This document shows positions 1-9,103 of a stretch of DNA of 64,000 nucleotides, one piece after another. A program made the translations under genes and the position numbers. The DNA comes from Nocardia caishijiensis NBRC 108228 (GTDB lineage Bacteria; Actinomycetota; Actinomycetes; Mycobacteriales; Mycobacteriaceae), in NCBI RefSeq assembly GCF_001612825.1, contig NZ_BDBE01000038.1:1-64000 (forward strand), given 5' to 3'. The notes beneath the pieces were generated by a model. That model was not told the DNA's origin. It saw only the letters and a program-made list of their open reading frames with translations, and made no database searches. Within the stretch, counting starts at the first letter, position 1. The number at the start of each line of letters is the position of its first letter.

Positions 1-10
1 ACACATCCGA

Positions 11-30
11 CCCGACACTCAGTCGGGGTT
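11..30 (+). terminator. Possible hairpin terminator at the window edge
   Basis: CCCGAC (11-16) and GTCGGG (22-27) form a 6-bp stem with a 5-nt loop, followed by GTTT. It could end transcription of a plus-strand gene lying left of the window. The rest of 1-218 shows no convincing gene. Confidence 0.3.
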
Positions 31-218
31 TCCGTGCGGCAAGGGTTCGTACTGTAGTTCATGCGGCCCGCCGGAAGCAAATCCGATCAAACCATGAACA
101 CGCAATCAGTCAGGCGCTCATCGTCCTACCTCGTGTCTCAGCGGGGCTGAGTCGGTGTCCGTGTCGCTCTGACTCGAACTAAGTTACGCAGCGGCGAACA
201 CGAAGTCAAATCGGCTGG

Positions 219-893
219 TCAGAGCAGGTTTTTCAGATCGGGTTCGAACCAATTCGGTGCGGCGGCGGTGAATCGGTCGCGCTCCCACTGCCCCACCCCG
301 GCGGGGATGGCACCGAGCACCGGTGTCTCGGTGATGCGGGGCAGATCGTGGCGGTTGCATTCGGCGGCCAGGTCGGGTTCGTCGGGCCAGGCGCCGATGA
401 CGAGCCCGGCGCACCGCACTCCCGCGGCAGCCAGGGTTCTCGTGGTGAGTTCGCTGTGGTTCAGCGTGCCGAGACCGGCGGCCGCCACGACGAGGACGGG
501 GGCGCCGAGTTTTCGGGCGAGGTCGAGCAGGGTGAACTCCCCCATCCGGACGAGCAGCCCGCCTGCCCCTTCCACGAGCACCAGGTCGACGTCGTTGAGG
601 GTGCCGATACCGGCGACCGTGTCGGCGAGCGTCAGCAGCGGCATGCCTGCGCGGCGGGCAGCGGTGTCGGGGGCGAGTGGTTCCGGGTAGCGGGCCAGTT
701 CGAGCGTGCGGGTGACGCCGGTGAGGCGGGTGATGTCGGCGAGGTCGCCCGGCTCGCCTGGCGCGATACCGGTCTGGGCCGGTTTGCAGACCGCGACCGT
801 GCGCCCCTCGGCCAGGGCGGCTGCGGCCAGGGCGGCGGTCGCGATGGTCTTGCCGACATCGGTCGACGTGCCGCTGATCAGAAGCACACCCAT
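219..893 (-). CDS. bioD: ATP-dependent dethiobiotin synthetase BioD
   Basis: BioD closes the ureido ring of dethiobiotin from 7,8-diaminopelargonate, CO2 and ATP, the penultimate step of biotin synthesis. The 224-aa product has the BioD P-loop GTSTDVGKT at residues 8-16, a CKPAQTG motif near residue 36 and VEGAGGLLV near residue 107. A GAGG ribosome site lies 8-11 nt before the ATG. It is the last gene of bioA-bioF-bioD on the minus strand, 63 nt after bioF. Length and motifs are normal for the family. Confidence 0.95.
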   Translation of the reverse strand: MGVLLISGTSTDVGKTIATAALAAAALAEGRTVAVCKPAQTGIAPGEPGDLADITRLTGVTRTLELARYPEPLAPDTAARRAGMPLLTLADTVAGIGTLNDVDLVLVEGAGGLLVRMGEFTLLDLARKLGAPVLVVAAAGLGTLNHSELTTRTLAAAGVRCAGLVIGAWPDEPDLAAECNRHDLPRITETPVLGAIPAGVGQWERDRFTAAAPNWFEPDLKNLL

Positions 894-956
894 ATCGCTA
901 CCTCGCCTTTCCTCTGGTCGTCGCCGTTCCGTCCTGCGCCGAGCCGGATGGTCTCG

Positions 957-2147
957 TCATACGGTGAGCGCTTCTCCACGCGCCTCGGCCAGGACCTCAC
1001 CGAGCACCTCGGCGATGGTGTCCAGCTCGGCGGCCGTCAGGTCGGCTCGGGCGGTGAGTCGCAGGCGTGAGGTGCCCTCGGGGACCGACGGTGGTCGGAA
1101 GCAGCCGACTTCCAGGCCGCGCGCGCGGCAGGCCTGGGCGGCGTCGAAGGCTCGCGCGGCATCGCCGAGAACGACCGAAACCACCGCCGACGTGGGCTCG
1201 GAGACGCCCGCCATGCGGGCGATGTCGGCGGCGCGGTCGAGGACCCGTCCGGCCATGGCGGGATCGCGTCGCAGCAGCGACAGCGCCGCACGGGCCGCGC
1301 CGACGGCGGCAGGGGCCAAGCCGGTGTCGAAGATGAAGGTGCGGGCAGCGTCGATGAGGTGGGCGCGGATCCTGCTGTCGGCGAGGACGACTCCACCCTG
1401 GGCGGCGAAGGCTTTGGACAGGGTCGCGGTGATGACCAGGTCGGGCTCGCCCGCCAAGCCAACCTCCGCGACCAGGCCGCGCCCACCGTCGCCACGGACA
1501 CCAAGGCCGTGTGCTTCGTCGACGACGAGGACGGCCCCGTTCGCTCGGGTGACGCGGTGCAGTTCGACCAGGGGCGCGAGGTCGCCGTCGGCACTGAAAA
1601 CCGAATCGGTGAGCACGAGCGCACGCTCCTCGGTGCGTCCGGCGAGCAAGCGGTCGACAGCCGCCACATCGCCGTGCGGCGCGACGGCGACCCTGGCTCG
1701 CGAGAGCCTGCACGCGTCGACGAGCGAGGCGTGGCTACCGGCGTCGGAGACGACGAGGCTGTCGCGCCCGGCGAGGGCGGTGACCGCGCCGAGGTTGGCG
1801 GCGTAACCGGAGGCGAAGACCAGTCCTGTTTCCGCGCCGACGAATTCGGCGAGCTCGGCTTCCAGCAACTCGTGCTCGGCGGTGGTTCCGGTGACCAGTC
1901 GCGAGCCGGTGGATCCCGCGCCCCAGCGGCGCAGCGAGGCGATCGCACCCTCGATCACCTCGGGGTGGCGGACCAGGCCGAGGTAGTCGTTGGAGGCCAG
2001 GTCGATGTTCGCCTGCTCGGGTTCGCGCACGCGCAGGTGCCTGCGCAGCCCGGCGGCGGTGCGCTCGGTCGCGCGTTCGTCCAGCCAGCTCAACGGGTCT
2101 GTGGTCACAGTCGAGGAGGATACTTGAACACCGTTCAGGCCGGTCAT
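957..2147 (-). CDS. bioF: 8-amino-7-oxononanoate synthase BioF
   Basis: BioF is a PLP enzyme that condenses pimeloyl thioester with alanine to give 8-amino-7-oxononanoate (KAPA). In the 396-aa reading the family landmarks are NDYLGL near residue 53, HASLVDAC near residue 139, DEAH at 210-213 and the PLP lysine K245 in TATLSKAF. The ATG at 2147 overlaps the bioA stop as ATGA, implying translational coupling. A GTG at 2108 is an alternative start but has no visible ribosome site. A BioQ-like palindrome lies inside codons 4-8 of the long version, so the extreme N-terminus is the uncertain part. Confidence 0.93.
   Translation of the reverse strand: MTGLNGVQVSSSTVTTDPLSWLDERATERTAAGLRRHLRVREPEQANIDLASNDYLGLVRHPEVIEGAIASLRRWGAGSTGSRLVTGTTAEHELLEAELAEFVGAETGLVFASGYAANLGAVTALAGRDSLVVSDAGSHASLVDACRLSRARVAVAPHGDVAAVDRLLAGRTEERALVLTDSVFSADGDLAPLVELHRVTRANGAVLVVDEAHGLGVRGDGGRGLVAEVGLAGEPDLVITATLSKAFAAQGGVVLADSRIRAHLIDAARTFIFDTGLAPAAVGAARAALSLLRRDPAMAGRVLDRAADIARMAGVSEPTSAVVSVVLGDAARAFDAAQACRARGLEVGCFRPPSVPEGTSRLRLTARADLTAAELDTIAEVLGEVLAEARGEALTV
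2125..2137. promoter_or_regulatory. Second BioQ-like palindrome, inside the 5' end of bioF
   Basis: TGAAC-ACC-GTTCA fits the TGAAC-N3-GTTCA/GTTAC pattern described for the actinobacterial biotin repressor BioQ (established knowledge). It sits within the first codons of bioF, about 1.3 kb downstream of the stronger site before bioA. It could act as a secondary operator or roadblock, or control an internal bioF promoter. Confidence 0.5.
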
Positions 2148-3421
2148 CGGAGCGAGGCTTTCACTGCTGCCCGCACGGCGCCGGTGATCGTGGCGATATC
2201 GGCGGAAGTGCTGATGAACGGGGGCATGGTGTAGACGAGATCGCGGAAGGGGCGCAGCCAGGCGCCCGCGTCGACGGCGGCGTCGGTCGCGGCGCGCATA
2301 TCGACGGGTCGGTCGAGCTCGACGACGCCGATGGCGCCGAGCACGCGCACCTCGACGACACCGGGCAGCTCGGCGATCGGCGCGAGACCGTCGCGCAATT
2401 CGTTCTCGATCCGCGCGACCTCACCGCGCCAATCGCGCGAGCGCAACAGTTCGATCGAGGCGACCGCGACCGCGCAGGCCAGCGGATTGCCCATGAAGGT
2501 CGGTCCGTGCATGAGGCCGCCGTGCGCGGTGCTGATGGTTTCGGCGATGCGTGTGGTGCACAGCGCGGCGGCCAGGGTGAGGTATCCGCCGGTCAATGCC
2601 TTACCGACACACATCACGTCGGGGGCGACCCCGGCGTGGTCGGCGGCGAACAGTTCCCCGGTTCGACCGAAACCGGTGGCGATCTCGTCGAAGACGAGCA
2701 GGACGTCGTTGTCGTCGCAGATCCGGCGCAGCTCGGCGAGGTAGCGCGGGTCGTGCCAGCGCATTCCGCCCGCGCCCTGCACGACAGGTTCGACGATGAC
2801 GGCGGCCACCTCGTCGCGATGGGTGCGGACCGCGTGTTCGAGTTCGGCGACGTAGTCCGGGGTGAATTCGCGCGGCGGGGCGGGAACGAAGATCTGGTCG
2901 GTGAGGACGTCGGTCCACAGCGCGTGCATGCCGCCCTCGGGGTCGCACACGCTCATCGGAGTGAAGGTGTCGCCGTGGTAGCCGCCACGCCAGGTGAGCA
3001 GGCGGTTCTTGGCGGGGCGGTCGAGCGCGCGCCAGTACTGCAGGCACATCTTCGCGGCCACTTCCACCGAGACCGAGCCGGAGTCGCAGAGGAAGACCTT
3101 GTCCAGGCCCGAAGGGGTGATCTCGACGAGCAACTGGGCGAGTCGGGTGGCCGGTTCGTGGGTGAGACCACCGAACATCACGTGACTCATCCGCTGCGAC
3201 TGCGCGAACAGCGCTTCGTCCAGCACGGGGTGGCGGTAGCCGTGGACGGCGGCCCACCAGGAGCTCATTCCGTCGACGAGTTCGCGGCCGTCGGCGAGGG
3301 TGAGCCGGGTGCCTGCGGCACTCGCGACCACGAGCGGTTCGGTGGTCGCGGGGAAGCCGCCGTAGGGGTGCCAGACGTGGTCGGCGTCCAGGGCGGTGAT
3401 CTGCTCGGGGGTCAGGTCCAC
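2144..3421 (-). CDS. bioA: Adenosylmethionine-8-amino-7-oxononanoate aminotransferase BioA
   Basis: BioA converts KAPA to 7,8-diaminopelargonate using S-adenosylmethionine as amino donor and PLP as cofactor. The open frame runs upstream to 3628, but that part is basic, low-quality protein overlapping the MarR gene. The GTG at 3421 gives a normal 425-aa BioA beginning MDLTPEQITALDADHVWHPY, with GAGG 8-11 nt upstream. Family features are WHPYGG near the N-terminus, DGMSSWWAAVHG, the YHGDT motif, DEIATGFGRTG and the PLP lysine in VGKALTGGY. First gene of the bio operon, with a BioQ-type palindrome 39-55 nt before the start. Confidence 0.94.
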   Translation of the reverse strand: MDLTPEQITALDADHVWHPYGGFPATTEPLVVASAAGTRLTLADGRELVDGMSSWWAAVHGYRHPVLDEALFAQSQRMSHVMFGGLTHEPATRLAQLLVEITPSGLDKVFLCDSGSVSVEVAAKMCLQYWRALDRPAKNRLLTWRGGYHGDTFTPMSVCDPEGGMHALWTDVLTDQIFVPAPPREFTPDYVAELEHAVRTHRDEVAAVIVEPVVQGAGGMRWHDPRYLAELRRICDDNDVLLVFDEIATGFGRTGELFAADHAGVAPDVMCVGKALTGGYLTLAAALCTTRIAETISTAHGGLMHGPTFMGNPLACAVAVASIELLRSRDWRGEVARIENELRDGLAPIAELPGVVEVRVLGAIGVVELDRPVDMRAATDAAVDAGAWLRPFRDLVYTMPPFISTSADIATITGAVRAAVKASLR

Positions 3422-3459
3422 AGCTGTCCTCGTCGTTGCCCGGGGCCGCCTGCGACGGC

Positions 3460-3476
3460 CTTGAACGCTGTTCAAG
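3460..3476. promoter_or_regulatory. BioQ-type operator of the bioAFD operon
   Basis: CTTGAAC-GCT-GTTCAAG is a perfect 7-bp inverted repeat with a 3-nt spacer, containing the TGAAC-N3-GTTCA core known for BioQ sites in corynebacteria and mycobacteria. It lies in the 58-nt gap between the marR stop (3480) and the bioA start (3421), where a bio promoter is expected. No BioQ gene is recognisable in the window, so the repressor would be encoded elsewhere. Confidence 0.75.
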
Positions 3477-3479
3477 TTA

Positions 3480-3926
3480 TCACCTGTCGTCGGCGTCGGA
3501 CAGCTTCGCGACCACATCGGGAATCCGGGCGAGGGCCGCGCGGACCGCGTCGACCGAATTCGCGCCGAGTTCCCCGGCGACAGCCGTCTCGATCCGGCCG
3601 ATCTCGCGTGCGGCCAGCGCGAGGGCATCGCGACCCGTCGCCGTCGGCACGATCAGACGTGCGCGCTTGTCGGCCGGATCCGGAGTGCGCTCGACATAAC
3701 CGCAGCGTTCGAGGTGGGTGACCAACTCCCCCATCGACTGCTGGGTCATCCCCGCCGCCTCGGCCAGGGCGGTCACCCGGGAGCCGTTCGGGGCCAGGTG
3801 GCGGAAGACCGCGTAATGAGCGGGCCGCAGGTCGGTACCGAGGGCCGCGCGCAAGGCATTGCCCAGCTCTCGTTCATAGGCATCGGTGGCCTGGACCAGC
3901 AGTTTCAGCAGCGACGACCTTGACAT
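3480..3926 (-). CDS. MarR-family transcriptional regulator
   Basis: A 148-aa protein of typical MarR length. The winged helix-turn-helix spans about residues 35-105, with ALAEAAGMTQQSMGELVTHL as recognition region and the wing around DPADKRARLI. It is divergent from the cupin gene at 3955, only 28 nt apart, and an AT-rich near-palindrome covers the shared start region, so it probably controls itself and the cupin gene. It lies upstream of bioA on the same strand, but the BioQ-type site between them suggests bioA has its own promoter. The ligand cannot be told from sequence. Confidence 0.88.
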   Translation of the reverse strand: MSRSSLLKLLVQATDAYERELGNALRAALGTDLRPAHYAVFRHLAPNGSRVTALAEAAGMTQQSMGELVTHLERCGYVERTPDPADKRARLIVPTATGRDALALAAREIGRIETAVAGELGANSVDAVRAALARIPDVVAKLSDADDR

Positions 3927-3947
3927 ATAGGAAGTTTACCTTTATAT
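3925..3947. promoter_or_regulatory. AT-rich near-palindrome between marR and cupin gene
   Basis: ATATAGG (3925-3931) is mirrored by CCT plus TTATAT (3939-3947), a compact, unusually AT-rich symmetric element overlapping the marR start codon and ending 7 nt before the cupin ATG. Size and position fit a MarR operator acting on both genes; very short or absent leaders are implied. Confidence 0.5.
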
Positions 3948-3954
3948 CTGGACT

Positions 3955-4494
3955 ATGGCACGCACCGGTACCACCGTCACCTTCCGCAACGGCCACCGAG
4001 TCACCCTCGTCGACCGCGGCGCCGACGAACACGGCGCGTACCTGCGCCTCGAGCACGAACTGCCGCGTACCGGCAGGCAGGCGGGCCCGCACTGGCATCC
4101 CGAGATCAGCGAGACGTGGACCATCCGCAGCGGCCGGGTGCGCTTACGCATCGATGGCACCGACATCGTCGCCGAACCAGGCCACACGGTGACCGCGCCG
4201 CCGCGCGCGGTGCACGAGTTCTGGAACGAGGCCGAAGGCACGGTCATGGACCAGGTGATCCGCCCACCGCTGCGGCACTGGGAGATGTTCGAGTTCTGGA
4301 GCGCACTCGACAACGCGCACAAGACCACCGCACAGCGGTTGCCCCGCAACCCCCTGGCGCTGGCGCTGCTGTGGGAGTACCAGGACGGCTACCTGGCGGG
4401 TCCGCCCGCGCTGCTGCAACGGTGGGTCTTCGGCCGGTTCGCCGCGCTGGCGCGGCGAACCGGCTACACGCGACGGCTGCTCGCGGCCGGGTGA
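3955..4494 (+). CDS. Cupin-domain protein
   Basis: A 179-aa protein whose first ~110 residues form one cupin barrel. The metal-binding motif reads GPHWHPEISETWTI near residues 43-56, and the second cupin motif PGHTVTAPPRAVHEFW near 77-92. The C-terminal ~70 residues are helical (HWEMFEFWSALDNAHK onward), as in small actinobacterial cupins annotated as possible mannose-6-phosphate isomerase or quercetinase relatives. The reaction cannot be assigned. The gene is divergent from and probably regulated by the MarR gene at 3480. Confidence 0.82.
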   Translation: MARTGTTVTFRNGHRVTLVDRGADEHGAYLRLEHELPRTGRQAGPHWHPEISETWTIRSGRVRLRIDGTDIVAEPGHTVTAPPRAVHEFWNEAEGTVMDQVIRPPLRHWEMFEFWSALDNAHKTTAQRLPRNPLALALLWEYQDGYLAGPPALLQRWVFGRFAALARRTGYTRRLLAAG

Positions 4495-4539
4495 CGGAGC
4501 ACCCAGCGCGAGCACGCGCGGTCAGCGTGTGGATTCCTC

Positions 4540-4545
4540 TACTGT
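4540..4545 (+). promoter_or_regulatory. -10 box for a probably leaderless treX transcript
   Basis: TACTGT ends 6 nt before the ATG at 4552, so transcription would begin at or next to the start codon. No ribosome-binding sequence precedes the ATG. No clear -35 hexamer is visible. Confidence 0.4.
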
Positions 4546-4551
4546 CGTAGC

Positions 4552-6672
4552 ATGTCGAGCCCCAACGACCGAACCGGTGAGGTGACACCGCTGAGCGTGT
4601 GGCCGGGCACGGCCTATCCGCTCGGTGCCACCTACGACGGCGGGGGCACGAACTTCTCGGTGTTCTCCGAGGTGGCGACGCGGGTCGAGCTGTGTCTGAT
4701 CGGCGAGGACGACACCGAGATCCGCGTCGACATGGACGAGGTCGACGGTTATGTCTGGCACGCCTATCTGCCCTCGGTGATTCCGGGTCAGCGCTACGGC
4801 TTCCGAGTGCACGGTCCCTACGAGCCCGAACTCGGCCTGCGATGCGATCCGAGCAAACTGCTGCTCGATCCGTACGGCAAGGCCTTCGACGGCGAGTTCG
4901 TCAACGATCCCTCGCTCTACACCTACGGGCTGGACTCGCTGGGGCACACCATGACCGGCGTGGTCATCAACCCGTTCTTCGACTGGGGCAACGATCGGCC
5001 GCCGAACCGGCCGTACCACGAGACGGTGATCTACGAGGCGCACGTCAAGGGCATGACGATGACGCACCCCGACATCCCCGACGACCTGCGCGGCACCTAC
5101 GCGGGCCTCGCGCATCCGGCGATCATCGACCATCTGTCGACACTCGGCGTCACCGCGATCGAGCTGATGCCGGTGCACCAGTTCTTCCACGACCACGTGC
5201 TCACCGATCAAGGTCTGCGGAACTACTGGGGCTACAACAGCATCGGCTACTTGGCGCCGCACAACGAGTACGCCGCCCGACGCACCGGTGACGCCGCGGT
5301 CGCGGAATTCAAGGCGATGGTGCGCGCGATGCACGCGGCGGGCATCGAGGTGATCCTCGACGTGGTCTACAACCACACCGGCGAGGGCAATCATCTCGGC
5401 CCGGTCCTGAGCCTGCGCGGCATCGACAACGCGGCCTATTACCGAGTCGACGACGACAACCCCGAGCACTACAAGGATTTCACCGGCACCGGCAACAGCC
5501 TCAATGTGCGTCACCCGCACACCCTGCAGCTCATCATGGATTCGCTGCGCTACTGGATTCTCGACATGCACGTCGACGGCTTCCGCTTCGACCTCGCCGC
5601 CACGCTCGCGCGTGAATTGCACGATGTGGACCGGCTTTCCGCGTTCTTCGACCTGGTACACCAGGATCCGGTGGTGAGCCAGGTCAAGCTCATCGCCGAG
5701 CCGTGGGACGTGGGTGAGGGCGGCTACCAGGTCGGCAATTTCCCCAGTCTCTGGACCGAATGGAACGGCAAGTACCGCGACACGGTGCGCGACTACTGGC
5801 GTGGTGAACCCGCGACCCTCGGCGAGTTCGCGTCGCGGCTCACCGGGTCGTCGGATCTGTACGAGCCCACGGGGCGACGGCCGGGTGCCAGCATCAACTT
5901 CGTCACCGCGCACGACGGGTTCACGCTGCGGGATCTGGTGTCCTACAACGAGAAACACAACGAGGCCAACGGCGAGGACAACCGCGACGGCGAAAGCCAC
6001 AATCGTTCTTGGAACTGCGGTGTCGAAGGACCGACCGACGACCCCGAGGTGACGGCACTGCGGGCACGTCAACAGCGCAATCTGCTCGCCACGTTGGTCC
6101 TCAGCCAGGGCACCCCGATGCTCGCCCACGGCGACGAGATGGGGCGCAGCCAGCTCGGCAACAACAACGTGTACTGCCAGGACTCACCGCTGGCGTGGAT
6201 GGATTGGTCGCTGGCGCAGCAGAATTCGGAGCTGCTCGAATTCACTCGCGCGGTGATCGCGTTGCGCACCGAGCACCCGATCTTCCGGCGCCGCCGCTTC
6301 CTCGCCCCCGGTCCCGCCGACGGGGAGGGGCATCGCCGCGAGATCGCCTGGTTCACACCCGCCGGTGCCGAGATGACCACAGACGACTGGCACAGCGGTT
6401 TCGGGAGGTCCCTTGCCGTCCTGCTCGACGGCGACGGTATCCCCGAGCCGGGGCCGCGCGGGGAACGGATCAGCGACGACTCGTTCCTGTTGTGCTTCAA
6501 TGCGCACGACGAGGCGCTCGATTTCGTGCTGCCGGGGCCGGAGTTCGGCGCCGAATGGACGCTCGCCCTGGATTGTTCGACCCCCACCGGCGCCGCCGAA
6601 GCCGTGCTCGCGGCGGCGACGGTGCTGCCCGTACCCAGCCGCTGCCTGCTCGTATTGCGCCGAACCGCCTAG
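4552..6672 (+). CDS. treX: Glycogen debranching enzyme TreX/GlgX
   Basis: A GH13 isoamylase-type enzyme that removes alpha-1,6 branches from glycogen, supplying linear maltodextrins to TreY. The 706-aa protein has an N-terminal CBM48-like domain (about 15-120) and a GH13 barrel with all four conserved regions: DVVYNH; GFRFDLA with nucleophile D347; LIAEPWD with acid/base E383; and TAHDGF with D455. The all-beta C-terminal domain follows after about 560. It starts a treX-treY operon, with treY 7 nt downstream. Length and active site are intact. Confidence 0.95.
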   Translation: MSSPNDRTGEVTPLSVWPGTAYPLGATYDGGGTNFSVFSEVATRVELCLIGEDDTEIRVDMDEVDGYVWHAYLPSVIPGQRYGFRVHGPYEPELGLRCDPSKLLLDPYGKAFDGEFVNDPSLYTYGLDSLGHTMTGVVINPFFDWGNDRPPNRPYHETVIYEAHVKGMTMTHPDIPDDLRGTYAGLAHPAIIDHLSTLGVTAIELMPVHQFFHDHVLTDQGLRNYWGYNSIGYLAPHNEYAARRTGDAAVAEFKAMVRAMHAAGIEVILDVVYNHTGEGNHLGPVLSLRGIDNAAYYRVDDDNPEHYKDFTGTGNSLNVRHPHTLQLIMDSLRYWILDMHVDGFRFDLAATLARELHDVDRLSAFFDLVHQDPVVSQVKLIAEPWDVGEGGYQVGNFPSLWTEWNGKYRDTVRDYWRGEPATLGEFASRLTGSSDLYEPTGRRPGASINFVTAHDGFTLRDLVSYNEKHNEANGEDNRDGESHNRSWNCGVEGPTDDPEVTALRARQQRNLLATLVLSQGTPMLAHGDEMGRSQLGNNNVYCQDSPLAWMDWSLAQQNSELLEFTRAVIALRTEHPIFRRRRFLAPGPADGEGHRREIAWFTPAGAEMTTDDWHSGFGRSLAVLLDGDGIPEPGPRGERISDDSFLLCFNAHDEALDFVLPGPEFGAEWTLALDCSTPTGAAEAVLAAATVLPVPSRCLLVLRRTA

Positions 6673-6679
6673 CGAGACG

Positions 6680-9100
6680 ATGACCGAGACCTACGTGACC
6701 GATCCTTTGACCCGGCTGCACCGCGCGCCGATCCGCCCGAGCACGGTGCGCAGCACCTACCGCCTCCAGCTGCGCCCCGACGCGCTCACCTTCGGCGATG
6801 CCCGTGCCATCGCCGAATACCTACAGCAACTCGGGGTTTCGCATCTGTACCTGTCCCCGATCCTCACCGCGGCGCACGGGTCGACGCACGGGTACGACGT
6901 CACCGACCCGACCACCGTGTCGACGGCGCTCGGTGGTCCGGCGGGGCTCAAGGCGCTCTCGGACGAGGTGCGCAGCCGAGGGATGGGATTGATCGTCGAC
7001 CTGGTGCCCAATCACGTCGGGGTCGGTGATCCGCAGCAGAATCCGTGGTGGTGGGACGTGCTGCGGCTGGGCCGGAAGTCGGCCTACGCCAGGTACTTCG
7101 ACATCGATTGGAGCCCGAGCAACGGCGCGGGCGGGCGACTGGCGCTGCCGGTGCTGCAGAACGAGAACGATCCGGCCGCGCTCACCGTCGACCGGTCCGG
7201 CCCCGAACCCATGCTCGCTCTGCATGATCTGCGGTTCCCGATCGCGCCGGGCACCGACGGTGACAACGCGCTGCGCATCCACGACCGCCAGCACTACCGG
7301 TTGGTCAGCTGGAAGGCCGGGGTGTGCACGTACCGGCGGTTCTTCGCGGTGAACAGTCTGGCCGCCATCCGCCAGGAGGACCCGGAGGTGTTCGAGGCGA
7401 CCCACCGCGAACTGGCCGCCTGGTGCGAACACGACCTGATCGACGGTGTGCGGGTGGACCACCCCGACGGATTGGCCTATCCCAGTGCGTATCTCACCCG
7501 GCTGCGGCGCCTGATCGGACCGCAACGGTTGTTGCTGATCGAGAAGATTCTCGCCAATCGTGAACCGCTCGACGCCACCCTGCCGATCGACGGCACCACG
7601 GGCTACGACGCGCTGGCCGACGTGGGCGGCGTGCTCATCGACCCGGCGGGCGAACCGGCCCTCACCGAGTTGTCGCAGCAGGTGGCCGGGCACGGCAGCG
7701 ACCGTGCGTGGTTCGGCGAGACCGAGCACCGGATCAAACGGGCCGTCGCCGAAACCATTCTGGCCCCGGAGATCCGGCGGTTGGTCGCCGCGATCAAACG
7801 CGACGGCAACGCGGGCAGTTTCGATACTCTCGCCGTGAGCAACGCGACCATCGAGGTGCTGGCGTTCATGCCGGTGTACCGGGTGGACTACGCGCCGCTG
7901 GCCGGGATGACCGCGGCGGTCGTCGCGGAGGTGGAGAAACGCAATGCCGAGCTCACGGCACCGTTGTCGGTGCTGGTGACGGCCCTGGCCGTGGGCGGGG
8001 AGGCGGCGACGCGGTTCTCCCAGGTGTGCGGGGCGATCACCGCGAAAGCGGTGGAGGACACCATGTTCTATCAGGGTGCGCGGCTGGTGTCGTTGCAGGA
8101 GGTGGGTGGCAATCCGGCCCGGTTCGGGCACTCCGTCAACGACTTCCACCTGTCCAACAGCGAACGCTCGCAGCGCTGGCCCGCCACCATGACCACGCTG
8201 TCCACGCACGACACCAAGCGCGGCGAGGACGTGCGCGCCCGGATCGGTGTGCTGTCGCAGGTGGCCGAGCTCTGGTCGGAACGGGTACGCGGCTGGCTCG
8301 ACACCACACCCGCCCCCGACGGTGCGACGGCATTGTTCCTGCTGCAGAACATGTTCGGGGTGTGGCCCGCCGACGGGCGCCCCGCGTCGTCGGTGCCAGG
8401 CCTGCGTGACCGGCTGCATCTGTTCGCGGAGAAATCGATCCGGGAGGCGGGGACCAAGACGTCGTGGGAGGAACCCGACGCGCAGTTCGAGTCGGCGGTG
8501 CACGCGTGGCTGGACGCGGTGATCGATGGCCCGGTCGGCACCGGAATCGGTGACATCGCCCATGAACTGGCGCCGCACGCGTGGTCCGACGCGGTGTCGC
8601 AGAAGCTGCTGCAGCTGTGCGCGCCGGGGATTCCCGACATCTATCAGGGCACCGAGGTGTGGGAGGACTCGCTGGTCGACCCGGACAACCGGCGGCCGGT
8701 GAACTTCGCGGTGCGGGCAGGGATGCTCCAATCCCTCACCGACACACCGACGCTGGACACCACCGGGGCGGCGAAGATGTGGGTGGTCGCCTACGCGCTG
8801 TGGTTGCGTCGGGAGCGACCGGAATGTTTCGTCGGCGGGATGTATCGGCCGTTCTACGCGGTCGGCGAGCACGCGCACCGGCTCGTCGCCTACGGGCGTG
8901 GGCCCGCCGGGGAGGCGGCCGAGGTGATCGTCGCGGCCACCCGACACTCGGTCGGGTTGGCCGCGACGGGGTGGACCGACACCACCCTGCCCCTGCCCGA
9001 AGGCACCTGGACCGACAGGTTGACCGGCAACACCTATGCGGGCACCGTGCGGCTGGACACGTTGTTCACCCGGTTGCCGGTCGCGCTGCTGGTGCGCTGA
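6680..9100 (+). CDS. treY: Malto-oligosyltrehalose synthase TreY
   Basis: TreY rearranges the reducing-end alpha-1,4 bond of maltodextrins to the alpha,alpha-1,1 bond of trehalose; TreZ then releases trehalose. The open frame extends far upstream inside treX, but the ATG at 6680 gives an 806-aa protein beginning MTETYVTDPL with the expected early motif STYRLQL. GH13 regions: VDLVPNHVG, GVRVDHPDG (nucleophile D260) and LLIEKIL (acid/base E288); the conserved tail motif VDPDNRRPV is also present. It lies 7 nt after treX and is followed by a strong hairpin. Its partner treZ is 9.5 kb away on the other strand. Confidence 0.95.
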   Translation: MTETYVTDPLTRLHRAPIRPSTVRSTYRLQLRPDALTFGDARAIAEYLQQLGVSHLYLSPILTAAHGSTHGYDVTDPTTVSTALGGPAGLKALSDEVRSRGMGLIVDLVPNHVGVGDPQQNPWWWDVLRLGRKSAYARYFDIDWSPSNGAGGRLALPVLQNENDPAALTVDRSGPEPMLALHDLRFPIAPGTDGDNALRIHDRQHYRLVSWKAGVCTYRRFFAVNSLAAIRQEDPEVFEATHRELAAWCEHDLIDGVRVDHPDGLAYPSAYLTRLRRLIGPQRLLLIEKILANREPLDATLPIDGTTGYDALADVGGVLIDPAGEPALTELSQQVAGHGSDRAWFGETEHRIKRAVAETILAPEIRRLVAAIKRDGNAGSFDTLAVSNATIEVLAFMPVYRVDYAPLAGMTAAVVAEVEKRNAELTAPLSVLVTALAVGGEAATRFSQVCGAITAKAVEDTMFYQGARLVSLQEVGGNPARFGHSVNDFHLSNSERSQRWPATMTTLSTHDTKRGEDVRARIGVLSQVAELWSERVRGWLDTTPAPDGATALFLLQNMFGVWPADGRPASSVPGLRDRLHLFAEKSIREAGTKTSWEEPDAQFESAVHAWLDAVIDGPVGTGIGDIAHELAPHAWSDAVSQKLLQLCAPGIPDIYQGTEVWEDSLVDPDNRRPVNFAVRAGMLQSLTDTPTLDTTGAAKMWVVAYALWLRRERPECFVGGMYRPFYAVGEHAHRLVAYGRGPAGEAAEVIVAATRHSVGLAATGWTDTTLPLPEGTWTDRLTGNTYAGTVRLDTLFTRLPVALLVR

Positions 9101-9103
9101 GAA

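Noticed and set aside
3422..3628. N-terminal extension of bioA to 3628
   Set aside because: Basic and low-complexity, overlaps marR and the BioQ-type operator; GTG 3421 has a ribosome site and gives normal BioA length.
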